Shown: piece by piece, positions 22,010 to 35,000 of the stretch
Layout: each line of letters begins with the position of its first letter
Position numbering within the stretch: the first letter of the stretch is position 1
Source: Berberis thunbergii
Taxonomy: Eukaryota > Streptophyta > Magnoliopsida > Ranunculales > Berberidaceae
DNA: 64,000 nucleotides
Assembly: GCA_003290165.1 (NCBI GenBank)
Contig: QNQO01000809.1
Span: 62,001 to 126,000 of the forward strand
Reading direction: 5' to 3'
Translations under genes and position numbers: made by a program
The notes under the pieces: model-generated
What the model saw: the letters and a program-made list of their open reading frames with translations, nothing else
What the model was told of the DNA's origin: nothing
Databases searched by the model: none

Positions 22010-23760
22010 GTTTCGATAGTGGCCATCTTGGCCACATCTACGGAAATGCACGACTTTCTTTGATACTTCAATGCGCTTCTTCTTTGGATGTATTGGTCAT
22101 GCACAAGTTGCCGGAGGTTGAATCATTGGTACTTCATCTATTAGAGCTTCATCCACAGTTGACCTCCTATCCCAAGTTTCTATTGGTAAGATGGAATGCA
22201 CATAATTTTTCTCTTGTGTTCTCCTTTTATAACAAATATTCACATACTCATATGGATCCATTTCCAACATTTTCATCACAACTCATGCATGGATGCAAGG
22301 CAAATGACTATGCCACCAATCCACGCAACTACAAGATCTCTTAGATAAATTTTAACCCGATGACTAACTTCCCCACCACAAACCTCATACTCACTAGCCG
22401 ATGCTTGATATAATGTCAAACAACTTCAACATTGAAGTTTAACCTTCATCTCGTGATCAATGCGAGGACTAATTGCGCACTTCCATTGCTTTGTTTGACC
22501 TTTGCTAATCAAGGTCATCAACTTGATCCTGATGCTGTCAGACAATGCATATATTGGGAACTCCCTTGCTTCCAAGATCCAATTATTGAACGTCTCGGCC
22601 ATGTTTGACGTCATCTGATACCAACGTCTACATGGAAATTTTGTCATAGCCCAATGCTCTGGATGACTATCCTCAAGATACTTGTGTGTGTTTTTGTGAG
22701 ATGTTTTTAATGGTTTTCATTATTCCAGTTCCACGTAATCTGTGGACAATCGAGCACATGCAGCCTTCCACAGTGTAATCTTTAAATTATCTTTTGAGAT
22801 TGGACTCAAGTATGTCCCACGTACATAGTCTAAAACATTTTGCTCCGAATGCCTGAAACAATAAGCATGCAACGAGTTACCAAATATGTCTTTTACCATA
22901 CTTTTGATATTCGGATGCATGTCTGAAGTAATAATAATCTCATCTTTTGAATTTAATGCATCCTTGAGGTTTTGGAGAAACCAACTCCAATCATTGAACG
23001 TCTCGCATGCTACAATAGCAAAAATAATTTGATATAATTCATATCTGCATCACATGATTTTGTAGCAAAAAGTGCTTTTTAACTTTGCCTCCAAGAAAGT
23101 CCCATCAATAAATAAAATTGATCGACATCAAACCTTCAAGAGAAGCTCGTAATGCAATAAAACAGTAACAAAACATATCTTCGTTAACGGTCACGAATGC
23201 CACACTGGCAGGATTAGTATCTCGTATCTTCTAACATAAGAAAGGTAGTTGCCTATAAGAGTCAATAGTACAACCATGAAGGCATTCTATAGCCAATTCC
23301 TTCCCTCACTAAGCTTGTTTGTATTTCAAGTTCACACTAAATTCATTCTTAAAGTCTTCGACAATTTGTTTGGGTGCATAACTCCGAGTCCACTGTATTA
23401 TTTTTTTTCCATAATATTGGAGATTAGTTTTTTCAAGCCCTAAACTTAAAAACAAATTCATCGGCTGCAACGTGCACATGTTGTGGATCAAACTTGTATA
23501 TATTAAATGTGTTATTTACTTTAAATGCCCTCAACTTCCATGGGCAACCATCCACCCCACACTTCGCCTTTACATATGAAACATTATTCTTCTCAAATGA
23601 GTATTTGAATTTGTGCGCTCATGCAACCTGTAAATCAACGACTCTTGGAAATCTTTGACCAACCTCTTTGATAACATTTCCCCACCTACTAGACACTAAT
23701 GAGCCATTTGCATTTCTAGCACCAGTAAAGTTGGTAGCGAAATTAGGTATCGTTTGTGAT
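22010..23760 (-). pseudogene. MuDR-type MULE transposase pseudogene
   Basis: In order on the minus strand: a MuDR N-terminal-type domain (KAKCGVDGCPWKLRAFKV, about 23,520-23,600), a linker ending IVEDFKNEFSVNLKYKQA, the first catalytic block (FIDGTFLEAKLKS, near 23,090-23,130), FLQNLKDALN, the second block (IIITSDMHPNIKSMVKDIF then HAYCFRHSEQN, 22,850-22,960), MTSNMAETFNNWILEAREFP (22,560-22,620), a SWIM finger CSC...PCIHA (22,290-22,345) and a zinc knuckle ending CGQDGHYRNTC whose first Cys is Phe (about 22,030-22,075). Stops and frameshifts separate most blocks. The DDE-type DNA transposase family is known; inactivity is directly visible. Confidence 0.88.
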
Positions 23761-25345
23761 GCATTTGTGGCTAAAGTAGTTGAACTACATTTGTATGAGA
23801 AAAAAAAATATTAGCAACTGAAATTAGAAAACTAGTTAGTATAAAATTGTTCGGGAAAAAATTACTAACCCCATTCCTCCCGGATTTGAATTTTGTACGA
23901 AAGTCAATTTTGTAAGGCTCACAGCTAGTGAACATGATCTACGCCTCGAACATGGATCTGAAATTGAAGGAGAAGACTTGTTACAACATGTAGAAACTGA
24001 CATGGAGATCTCCCTTAACACATTGACAATGAATATTAATCAAAATACTACTCGAATTCAGAGGCACATAAAGGAAATTCTAATCATTGTTTTGGTGGAT
24101 TCATGGAGTACACACAACTTCCTTGACCTACTATTGTTAAGAAGACAAGGGCACAACTATTGTTTCGGTCTACTTTGTCAATGTGATACTCACCTAATCT
24201 ACTAAAAATCTTAATATTACTTTGGTTTGATTTAACGTAGATAGTTAATGTAGGAGGGGGAAATGAAATAGACTTTTGCATCACATGAATTTTTATATCT
24301 AATTGTAGCATCTTATGAGGATTAATGAAATAAAATTAGACTGATGAATATTTCTACAAATAATACTTTGTTACCTGGGTTTGCAAACTCAAATAACGTG
24401 TGAACTAATCATCAATTAGTCTTTCAGAGACCCATGACTTCCATTAGATTAATGGAATACAACATATACTTTTACATCACATAAAATAAACTTAATAAAT
24501 TAGACTAATGATATAAAATAGACTTTTGCATGGCATAAAAATAATTCACAGACATTGTAAAATTTGCAAGGAGTTTTCTATAAAAGAGATTGGTTGTTAA
24601 AATTATATCTCCATACTAAACACCTCAATTTCTTCACAAACATAATAAACAATCACAAAATGGACGTGCATATCACAGTTGAAACTCAATAAACAAACAC
24701 AAAATAGACATGCATGTGACAGTTGAAACTCACTAAACAAACTTAAAATATAACCACATTCATAAATTGTAACGGTGGGGCACACAAAATCTACCCCAGT
24801 GCTCTTCTATGATTAGTCATTACATAAATCACCATATAGACCCAATTCTACAATCGTCCGAAAGCATCAACAAGACAAACTGATTAAACACACAGATCAT
24901 TTGCAAATCATATTTGAGGCTGGTGGTGTGGCATCAACAAACTCGCAAATGCATGACACCCACATTAAATCGATTTCAATGAGTATTTAAGTAGCCAAAG
25001 AGAAGATGGAAAAGAGAATTGTAACCTCAAGATGCAAATAGATCAATCAATGAAAATTTTGGGGAAATATGAGAGATTTCGTTTTGGTTTTCGCGTGTGG
25101 AAAAGATTGAAAGAAGAAAAGAAACTTGAGAAAAATAGTAATTGTTAGTTAATTAAGTTCTCTATTTTTTTAGGAAGAGTAAAAATGTCATATAACCTTA
25201 TGAGTTAACCTAGGTTAATAAAATAGTTATTATTGGTGATAAAAATATAAAAGTAGGCATAAATTAGCCATTATATTAACTACGGTATCTACATAGTCTA
25301 TTTTGTGAAAATGTAGGTCTTAAAAGTCATTTTCCGATTTATAAT

Positions 25346-25912
25346 TTAGTTATGAATTTATGATTATGGTTGGTAGTTTGATGACTCATTATCTCGAGTT
25401 TGTATGTGGCTATGGTGTGCGACCCAAGTGGCATGTCATGGTAGCCGTGCCTTTATCACGGGTGCCTGAAAAAAATTGTGATCGCGACCGTGAGGTATAT
25501 AACTATATAAACCTAATTGGTTAACATTTGATTGATTTCTAATGATTTTAGCCCTAAAGGTTTCCACAGAGGAACTTAAAACCTAAAGATTGCCCTGGGG
25601 GAGTTCATGGCCAGCACACGCAACCGGGTTAACCAAGGACCCAATGTTCAACCCCTTTATCTATCTCGAGTCCTTCTATAGAGCGAGGGAAGGAGCGAGG
25701 AACCCTAGAATTTTCGATCTATCTCTGTACACGTGGCAGCCAGCAAATGCCCCATCTTAATCTCACCAGATTTATGTACTTCACTCTTTCAAAGCTTCAA
25801 TCTTTCTCTTCATTCTAGAAATTTTGGAGGGAGAAAGAAACCCCCGACACTAATTTCACTCAAAGTTGAGCTCCACATACTAACGATTGGAGCTTGAGAC
25901 AAGTCGTGAAAG
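25346..25912 (+). promoter_or_regulatory. Promoter and 5' UTR region of the transporter gene
   Basis: A TATA-like CTATATAAAC lies at 25,504-25,513, about 400 bases before the start codon. The sequence between is moderately GC-rich, C/T-patterned and without an upstream long ORF. The right end of the 4.7-kb MULE (25,336) is only about 170 bases upstream of this TATA box. The transcription start is not shown by the sequence. Confidence 0.4.
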
Positions 25913-26024
25913 ATGATGCAGTGGAGGGTTCTGAATTCATCAGTTCTCTCAAGGCGGAAACTCCCCTTGTTAACTTTCTTAGATTCATCTTCATCCATCA
26001 CTCTATCCACAAGTACAACTTCTT
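25913..26024 (+). CDS. CMT1: Transporter gene exon 1 (transit peptide)
   Basis: It starts with tandem ATGs (25,913 and 25,916) and reads MMQWRVLNSSVLSRRK, then a Ser/Thr-rich stretch (DSSSSITLSTSTTS), typical of a plastid transit peptide. It ends in phase 1 at a perfect GTAAGT donor. A longer frame in another register over the same bases has no such composition. Confidence 0.65.
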
Positions 26025-29000
26025 GTAAGTAGCTTATTTTGAGCTTTATTTGGGTTCTTGTTGATACCCATGCTGTGAATTGATTTACTTTGAAATGGGT
26101 ACTTGTTATATGTGTGCAATTTTGGAAGAACTAGTATTGATTTATGCTTATGAGCCCCACTTGAATAAATTAGTAAAAATAAGTGTATGTTCTGGATGCA
26201 GATTGATCATTGTGGTGATGATTTATGTTGTAAAGGTTGCTTTATTAAGTGTGTGTTTGTTTTTTGTACAGTGTATGTTTAAAATGAAATTAAGTAATTT
26301 GACAAGCCAGTCAATAGTTAATAATTATGAAGGGAGTATTTTACTTAACAGTTGGAAGTTGTTGAAATGGTTGTGAAGCCGCCAGGTGAGGTTGTAACAG
26401 TTAGAAAAAGTGCTGACATTAGCTTTTGAATGTCATTCATAGTTATACACACAGGGGTTTATGAATCAATTGGCAATGAATGGAAATTGTTACTTTGACG
26501 TGGTCCGACTCCTTCTCCAGTAGTTATTTCAAATTAAATAGAAAATGTTGACCTTATTTACTTAAATAACAGGATAAGTTGATGAAGTTTTGATTATTTT
26601 TGCTAATCATTAAAGCATTTAAGAATTGTGAATGCATTCAGTCATTCCACACACAATCCTCTAAACTTCTGTGTTGACATTTAGTATTAGTAAGTGCCAC
26701 TGTATCCTTTTTTGTGATACTTAAGCTTAGGAAACTTAGCTGATTTGGAAAGTATTCATGAGTCACGACTATTGGAAGTGTATACTCTTATTATCAAAAG
26801 CCATTAGTTCCCTCGAGTTAATAGTGAGATGTTTTCGAAGAACACTCAAATTAATTGTGAGTTTTTCTGCATTTCATATTTCCATGATCAAAATATCATA
26901 ATATGTTATCTGAAGATTTAAATATTCTGCAAAGCTTGACATAAGAAGTTCTTGAGCATAACCGTAGAATATTCCTGGTTGAATGCATCATGAATTCTTA
27001 GTTATATGATTTCCTTTGCATGATTACTTTAGTCCTTCAACTGGTGTTGCGGTGCCAAGAAATTTTTAGCATATGATAGAATGAAAAATACAGTCCATTG
27101 CCACTTTAGCAGTTTAACTCCCAAGAAAGTATAGCCCACTTATTTGGAAATATCCCTAAAAATCCTGCTATTTGTTTCAATCTAAAGGCACCACATAATA
27201 GCATAGGGCAGTTCAACCCTGGAGCTTCATTTCAGCTCACTTAGATGACTCTCTTTGGTCTTCTGCTGCCAAATAAAGATTTACTCTTTGTGGATGAGTT
27301 GAGCTGGACAAAGCCTGCTTAAGTGGATAAATGTGCTGAACTAAGCCAAATTCTCATAATCAAAAGCTCTATAAAATTACAAAGTAATAAAACTTGTTAA
27401 AAGCAAATTGACACATAGCATTTATGATTTAAGAGAAACTATGGGACTCCTGCAAATAAACTACAGTTCCTGTGGTAGGTTCTTAATCGTGCAAAGCAAA
27501 ATGTCACCCCAATGACTTTGAAAGAGGTGTTGGGCACTCACGCATGCACTGGCCCACACTAATAGCAACTGCTGTCCCCAATTTAGACACCCATGTGGCG
27601 AAGCAGGTGTGGGGTTTGATTCAACCGGGCTATTAAGCCCTGCTTCATTGCAGGAGTGATACATGATTCCACTAATGAGTCAACAGCGGTCACATTTCGT
27701 GTTCTCCATATGCTCGCGGCGAGCAACACGCGTCCCAACAAGAGGAACCTGAAGTGTGTAGAAAAAAGCAAATGAAAATAGAAAGCGGCATTTCTAGAAA
27801 TCCCTTGTGGACGTTACACATTTAATTATTTTGGATAGTTATGATTCTTCGGTTCTTCCTTTATTGATTAACTGGATATGGATTCTAGTCATTTGCATTA
27901 TTAACATGTAGCAGCCTAGCAGGTGATGGAAAAGGTTCATCTAAGTGATATGTAAAGTACCCTGGTTCAGTGTAATGCATGATATACACAGACCATTTTC
28001 TGCCAAAGAACAGATTGATTTTCTATGTTGACTCCAAAAGATGTTGTTCCTCCACAGAGTTAAGAGGATAAACCTCAATTAGCTAATTTGACTAGTAAAT
28101 GGTTGTGAATTTGTTTCTAGGCACCTCCAGTTCTAGGGATTAATTTTGGGTAATATCATAATAACTTTACTGTGGTAGAAAAATAATTTTGTTTTCGAAG
28201 TGCTGATCTTCACATATGTGAATGGTGCATCTTGTTAAGTGTTTCTTTAAAACTAAATGTAGACTACCCCCCTCCCAAAAAAAAACCCACCCACCCACCC
28301 ACCCACATGCACACCCAATTTATATATATATTATTTATTTTTAAATAATTTTTATTATTTTATTATTTTTATCGATTTTATCTAAATAAATTAAATTAAA
28401 TTAGTAGCTACTAATACTTAAGACATGGTTCTGAAAACAAGGTTGAGGATTGATTTACATTAATCACCCTCATAACACCTTGTCCTATATGATTGGTTAG
28501 TAGCTAATGTTTTGCTCATTTATAGTGAGATACAGAAGAATAGAAAAATCGAGTGCAGTTTGCGTCAAAGTTGTAGCTCAAGCATCCAGTATTGGATCTG
28601 GGGGATATGAAAGAAGGGAGGACAACAATAGCAGCAAGGACTTCCCTCCTAGTGCAGATTCATCTAAATTGTAAGTTGAACCAATTGTTTTAAGCATTGA
28701 AATCTCAATTATTACAATGTGAAATAAAATTTTTAGACTGCTGCTGTTTTCCAAGTGGAAACACTTGAATGGTAGACATTTTGTTGAGCTTCATTCTTTG
28801 GCTTAACCTAAGTCCATGCAGAACTTGAAAATTGGTACAGAAAATATTAAGTACATATTTGAAGGGTTTGCTTTCCATGTTAGCTATTGGTTAAAACATA
28901 CAATAGGATACAGTACCTCGAACTAGTCAGTTAAACATAATAATGTGAGACGGTATGTGATGTCATTTTCAGTTGGGGCATTTTCAATGTATTTATCTTA

Positions 29001-32000
29001 TTTTGCCTTTTTTTTAATATAATTAATTTGGATATCTTTCATAAATTAAATAAATTTTTTTTATCTCTTTAACCACCCCCACATGCGTGCACACACACAC
29101 AAAAGAAAAGAAAGAAAAAAAAACTTATGAAAAACAGATAATTGGTTATGAGGGCATTATCATGACAAGTAGACCAAGTAAATGTGACACTAGTAGAATT
29201 TCAGAACCCTATAAAAAGCATGGACAAAAATAGGTAAGTAGGTAGCAAGAGGATAAATTTTACCTTTTTTCAATGTATTTATCTTATTTTGCTTTTTTTC
29301 ATAATAAATTTGGATATCTTTCATAAATAAAGTAAAAATCTTTTACCACCCCCACATGCGTGCAACACACACAAAAAAGAAAAGAAAGAAAAAAAAAATT
29401 ATGAAAAACAGATAATTGGTTATGAGGGTATTATCAAGACAAGTAGACCAAGTAAATGTGACACTGGTAGAATTTCGGAACCCTATAAAAAGCATGGACA
29501 GAAATAGGTAAGTTGGTAACAAGAGGATAAATATAGCTTGCACCGACACAAATGATACTACTGATATTACTGAGGCTATTTTGGCATGAAATTTAGCCAA
29601 CCTGCAAGTGATATGGATATCGTTATCAGATAGGGTCCCTTCCGATTAGAATACTGAATGCATGTCTTCAAAGGTTTGCTTCATGTGACCTTGGTATTAG
29701 ATTATGATCTGTTACAAGGTGGTGCCCTTTAATAAACGGATGGATATTGATTTGGCTGGTTCTGTGTGTACTGTTGCACCAAAGGTTTTACCATATCTTC
29801 CTTCATTGTTCATGGGTAGCTTGATTTGTCAAGACGAGTTTAATTTTTTGATGTGGTTTGGGCTATGCCTAGATCCCTAGAGGGTCTCTTGAAGGGTTGG
29901 AAGTGCACTCCCCACCTTTCCTTGATGTGGAAAGATTCTTTGGGATCTTTCGCTATTTTATGGGTTTTATGGAAGGGGCATAATCCAAGGATAATCAACA
30001 ATAAAACTTTGAATTTTAGAGGGATTATTATGGAGGTTTTGGTTACTCTTTCGGTACGAGTGTCTGACATTCCTTGAGTGTATTTTTTTTGGGGTGAAAG
30101 CCCACATAAAATGGGTATATTGAGCTCATGAATTAAATCTAAAGGATGATGTCAACTTCTCTAAATAAGTTGGCAATTTAACATGGTATCAAAACCTTCA
30201 TTCGAAAAGGCCGAAGGTTTGATTCTCTCCCAACACAATTGCTTGGGTATTTCAAGCCATTGCGCTAAGGGGAGTGTTGAGTCTAAAAGTCCACTGCGCC
30301 CGTTCCATAGACCCTGACTTTGATATATGCTAGGTATGCTCTTTCTTCCATTCCTTGGCTTTATCGCAACCATGGCCACCCCAAAGCTTGAACCATTCCA
30401 CCAAATCTAACTAGCCCCACATTGCTACCATCGATTGGCCAAACACGAGTTTGAAAAAGGAGTTCGATCGAATTTCCATGTGACAAACACAATTACACTA
30501 GTCAAGTGACCTACTTGGTCCTTTCTTGTCATGCTTTCCCCCACCTTCATCTACAACCCTTTTCGTTGCTGCAAGCCTGATTCAACCCCTTCTTCGACGT
30601 AGTGAAGGATATAAAACTCCCAATGACCAATCTGAACTAGTTCTTGTGGAGGAATTGCTGAACTCTTATCGTATGTTCCTCCTCTCTTATTTGATACCCG
30701 CTCCTTCATCTAAATCACATACTTGGGTACTCGCAGTATTGACTTCAAATGATGTAAAATAGTAAGTTTTAAGAGATAATGCCATCCGTATCACCATTTC
30801 GAGCCTGGAATTATGTAGCAAACCCCATTGCTTCCCAAAACATGAAGTAGCACCTAGAGCCATCCGTCGCCATCCTCCTCCCCGAGTAGATGCGATATAT
30901 TCATTAGATTCACCATATCCATGCATTGGGCAGTATGGTGTTGCTAACAATGGAAGAGAAAGTGGATTTGGTCATGATAGATACTTGCCAGAGAGTCAGT
31001 GACTCATGGGTGAACATTTTATTATGATAATGATATATGTTTTACCTCATATTCGTTAATCATAACCTGAATTAATTGTTAGATTACATGCTGAAGGTCA
31101 GGTGACAAAAATGGATATACCTCAGTATGATGGATTGGCTCATTCGTGAATAGGATCGATCATATGCCTCAGTATGATGGATTGGCTCATTCGTGAATAG
31201 GATCGATCGTGTTGACCAAGTAATTATGTATATAAATATTTCAGGTTCTATAGCTATCGGACTTGTTGCCACCAACTTTTAGGTTTTAATGTTGAATGGT
31301 GGGAGCTGAAGTTGGGTTGATTCAAAATCTCGATGAGTATATGTTGAAGTCCTCTCGGATGTGGAACAACTTCTCTTTCGACCAAGTATCTAAGGGTTCC
31401 TTTGGTAGTGCCATGAAAAACCAAATACACCTGAAATGAAGTGATATGAAAATAGTTTAGTTACTTGGAAGACAAAGTATCTAAGAAAGGTAGACTAGTG
31501 TTGATTAAGTCAATGTTTGCTAGCATCCCCGTTAATATGCTCTTAGTATGCAAAAGTTTTATCTTGTTGGCTCCTCACATGGAGAAGATCATGAGAGGGT
31601 GGGGTGTTTTGCCTATACTCGCAAGTTTCATTCAATTTCTGGGGACAAGGTTATCAGTGAAAAACAAAAAGGGAGATTTTGAATTAAGCGAGTCAAGGGA
31701 CCAAGAGAAAAAATTTAATTTATTATCGTGTAGTCCAATCTAGGGGGCTCCCCAACTTATCATTATAAAAAAACATATTTGGTTTTCTACAATGCACGAT
31801 GCATGTCATGCAATAGGTATTATGATATCCTTCTGCACGTACTAGTATTCAATAGCGTAGTAGGTATTTGTTAGGCCCCCTATTAAATTTACATATACTA
31901 GGAGAAGGAAGGCCATTGATAAGGAAGCCTGAGAGTGCTCTATGATTATTAGTGAGGTGCCTGTGAGTTCCACTGATAGTGCTCTGTGAGTTTAAATGGG

Positions 32001-35000
32001 TAACAGTCTGTTAGGTGCACTGTTACATAATAAATGTCTGTTAGTTTCTGTTAGTAAGAGGCTATAAATAGGAGACTAGAAGTAGCCAAAAAGCATTCAT
32101 TCAATTCTTGTAAAGTCTTACACAGAGCTTATGCTCTAGGAGAAACTGAGCTTCTCGAAGTGCTCTAATTTGGGAGAAATAGCCTTCTCGAATTGGCTTG
32201 TTACAAGAATATATGTTACATTTCATTTTTTCTATCAACTACAATCTGTTCTTGAATTCACTCTCAGATGAACACTTGATATTGCAATCTTCTGTTTCAA
32301 TTTCTGCAGTTCTTGAGTGAGCCCTGAGCTTTTGGCTTAATAGAATTGCTTCCTTGGATTAATTCCTGCAGGAAAGAACATAAAGCTAGGTCAGATCTTA
32401 TCAATTGGTATCAGAGCATCTTCGATTCACTGGAGTAATGGCTGGAAAAGGTGCCGGTACGGTTGCAAGAATGGAAATTATAGAAGAATCGATGGTGAAT
32501 ACGAAAGAAAAGCTTGAATCTCTGGAAGAAAGGATGAATTCTTGGGATGGAAATTTTCAAGAATTGAAACAGATGATAGAACAAGTGCTGAAAGGACAAC
32601 AAGAACCCCAGAAAACTACTTCAAATACCATGAGGGATCAGATCTCACCAGTGCATCATGAAGCACCAAACCCTAATGGCTGGATGGGAGGCTCTTCTTC
32701 TCAAGGATCACAATTTGATAGGAAATCGAGAAGGTTGGAGATGCCGATTTTTGAGGGTTCAAATCCAGATGGTTGGATTATGAAGGCTGAAAGGTTCTTC
32801 TTATTGCAAAAATACAGTAATGAAGAGAAGATGGAAGCTTCGGTGTTAGCCTTTGAAGGCGATGCCCTTCTTTGGTACCAGTGGGAGTGTAAAAGAAGAC
32901 CGATTCAATTTTGGGAGGAGCTCAAGAGTCTTCTGTTGAAGCAGTTTCGATCGATTCAAGAAGGTTCTCTCTGCGAGCAATTTTTGGCTCTTAAACAAGA
33001 AGGATCAGTCTCTGATTATCGAAGGAGTTTTGTCTCTCTCGCTGCGCCTTTGGAAACCGTCACTGAGGAGGTATACCTCAGTAAGTTTATCAATGGCTTG
33101 AAGCCTGCCATTAGAGCTGAAGTTCGAATGCTCGACCCGGGTCAGTTGGGTCGAGCCATGGACCTTGCTCAACGGGTTGAAGAAAAGCTGAAATATTCGG
33201 GTTGGGCTAAAACGGGCTTTCAGAGTTATAATAATAAGCCCAATATCAGCCCAAAACCATTGGTATCTGGCCCGTTAGGGCATCCAAATTACTCTTCCTT
33301 CAGAGAGTTTGAGAAATCTGGTTTCCATCAACCAAATGTCTTTAGAGACAGCGAGAAAAGTTCAGCGGCGAGAGGTGAGACTAGACGCTTCTCAGATGCC
33401 GAATATCAAGAGAAGAGAGCCAGAGGTTTGTGCTTCAAGTGTGACGAGAAGTACTCTCCTGGTCACCGGTGTAAAAAGAAGGAAGTTAGTGTTTTGATTG
33501 CACAAGCAGATAGTGATGAGGAAGAAGAAGAAGATCAGGTGTGTGAAACTCAGAAAGAGTTGGATGTAGCAGAAGTCGGTCAGGTGGTTGAAGTATCTTT
33601 GAGCTCTGTTCTGGGTTTGACAAACCCTAAAACGATGAGGATCCAAGGGGAAGTTTTGGGTCAGTCAGTGGTGGTGTTAGTCGACAGTGGAGCCACTCAC
33701 AATTTTATCTCCCACAAGGTCGTTGAACAAGTGAAGCTTCCAATTACTTCGACGGGTGTGTATGGCGTGACGTTGGGGTCGGGTGACTCTGTTCAAAGCA
33801 GTGGTATTTGTCGAGGAGTTCAGCTAATGTTACAAGGAGTGGAGATCTTGGATGATTTTCTTCCTTTGGGGCTGGGGAGTTCAGATGTAATTTTGGGGGT
33901 TCAATGGTTAGAAAAATTAGGGACGACCTTCATTAATTGGAAGGATCAGACACTAAGATTCAGGGTGGGAGCAGAAACTTTAACTCTCAAGGGGGATCCT
34001 TCTCTGGGACGTAGTTTGATTTCGTTTAAAGCTATGATTAGAACCATCAAACAAGAAGGTCATGGGTTTTTGGTGGAACTAGGATGTGCTTCTTCAACTG
34101 CGATGGAACAGGAGAAGGTTCCAGGGGAGATAACGACACTGATAAGGCAGTATGAGGATGTGTTTCAGATACCAGAGGGGTTACCTCCCAAAAGGGGACA
34201 TGAACATAGCATCGTATTACAAGAAGGAGCCGGACTTGTTAATGTTCGTCCCTACCGTTATCCCCAATTTCAGAAGAACGAAATAGAGAAGTTGATCACT
34301 GAAATGTTGGAAGCTGGCATCATCAGACATAGTGTGAGTCCGTTTTCTAGCCCAGTGCTGTTAGTCAAGAAGAAGGATGGGGGGTGGAGGTTTTGTGTAG
34401 ACTATCGGGCCTTGAATAAACAAACGGTGCCCGATCGTTTTCCCATTCCCATTATCGATGAGCTACTGGATGAGCTACATGGCGCTGTGATTTTTTCGAA
34501 GCTGGATTTGAAGTCGGGTTATCACCAGATTAGAGTTCAGGAAGGGGATGAAGCCAAGACAGCTTTCCGAACTCATGAGGGGCATTATGAATTCCTCGTA
34601 ATGCCGTTTGGGTTGACGAATGCTCCGGCCACGTTCCAAGCTTTGATGAACGCAATTTTCCGACCATATTTGCGTAAGTTCGTCCTGGTTTTTTTTGACG
34701 ATATATTGGTCTACAGCCCAAGTCTAGAGATACATGTGCTTCAGTTGGAAACAGTCCTGAAATTGCTTCAAACACACTGTTTGTATGCAAATAAGAAGAA
34801 ATGCGAGTTTGGGAGTCGACAACTGGGCTATTTAGGACATGTAATTTCGGCTAATGGAGTGTCCATGGATCAATCTAAGATACAAGCCGTCATGGATTGG
34901 CCTCAGCCCAAGAATGTTACGGAGCTAAGAGGATTTTTGGGTCTTACGGGCTACTATCGAAAATTCATCAGCGGGTACAGTAAAGTGGCGTGGCCGTTGA

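Larger units (their letters stand above)
20619..25336 (-). mobile_element. Mutator-like element (MULE) with broken transposase
   Basis: The 4,718-bp element has TIRs of about 185 bp (20,619-20,803 and 25,152-25,336), both starting CGGAAAATGACTT inward and sharing the block TATTTTATTAACCTAGGTTA. Flanking 9-mers are ATTTGTAAT (20,610-20,618) and ATTTATAAT (25,337-25,345), eight of nine identical, as expected for an aged MULE duplication. The interior holds a minus-strand MuDR-type transposase in pieces. Confidence 0.9.

Noticed and set aside
27461..27771. Minus-strand frames in intron 1 as a captured gene
   Set aside because: Two overlapping short frames without recognisable domains; a B-box-like GGTTTGATTCA nearby lacks a matching A box.
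30165..30235. tRNA-like SINE head (GGTATCAAAACC and GGTTTGATTCTC)
   Set aside because: Both boxes deviate from consensus and no body or duplication was found; too weak to list.
32405..32437. Upstream extension of the chromovirus gag-pol frame (11 codons before the ATG at 32,438)
   Set aside because: It begins at a TTG within the tRNA primer site and has no ATG; the Met at 32,438 is the natural start.
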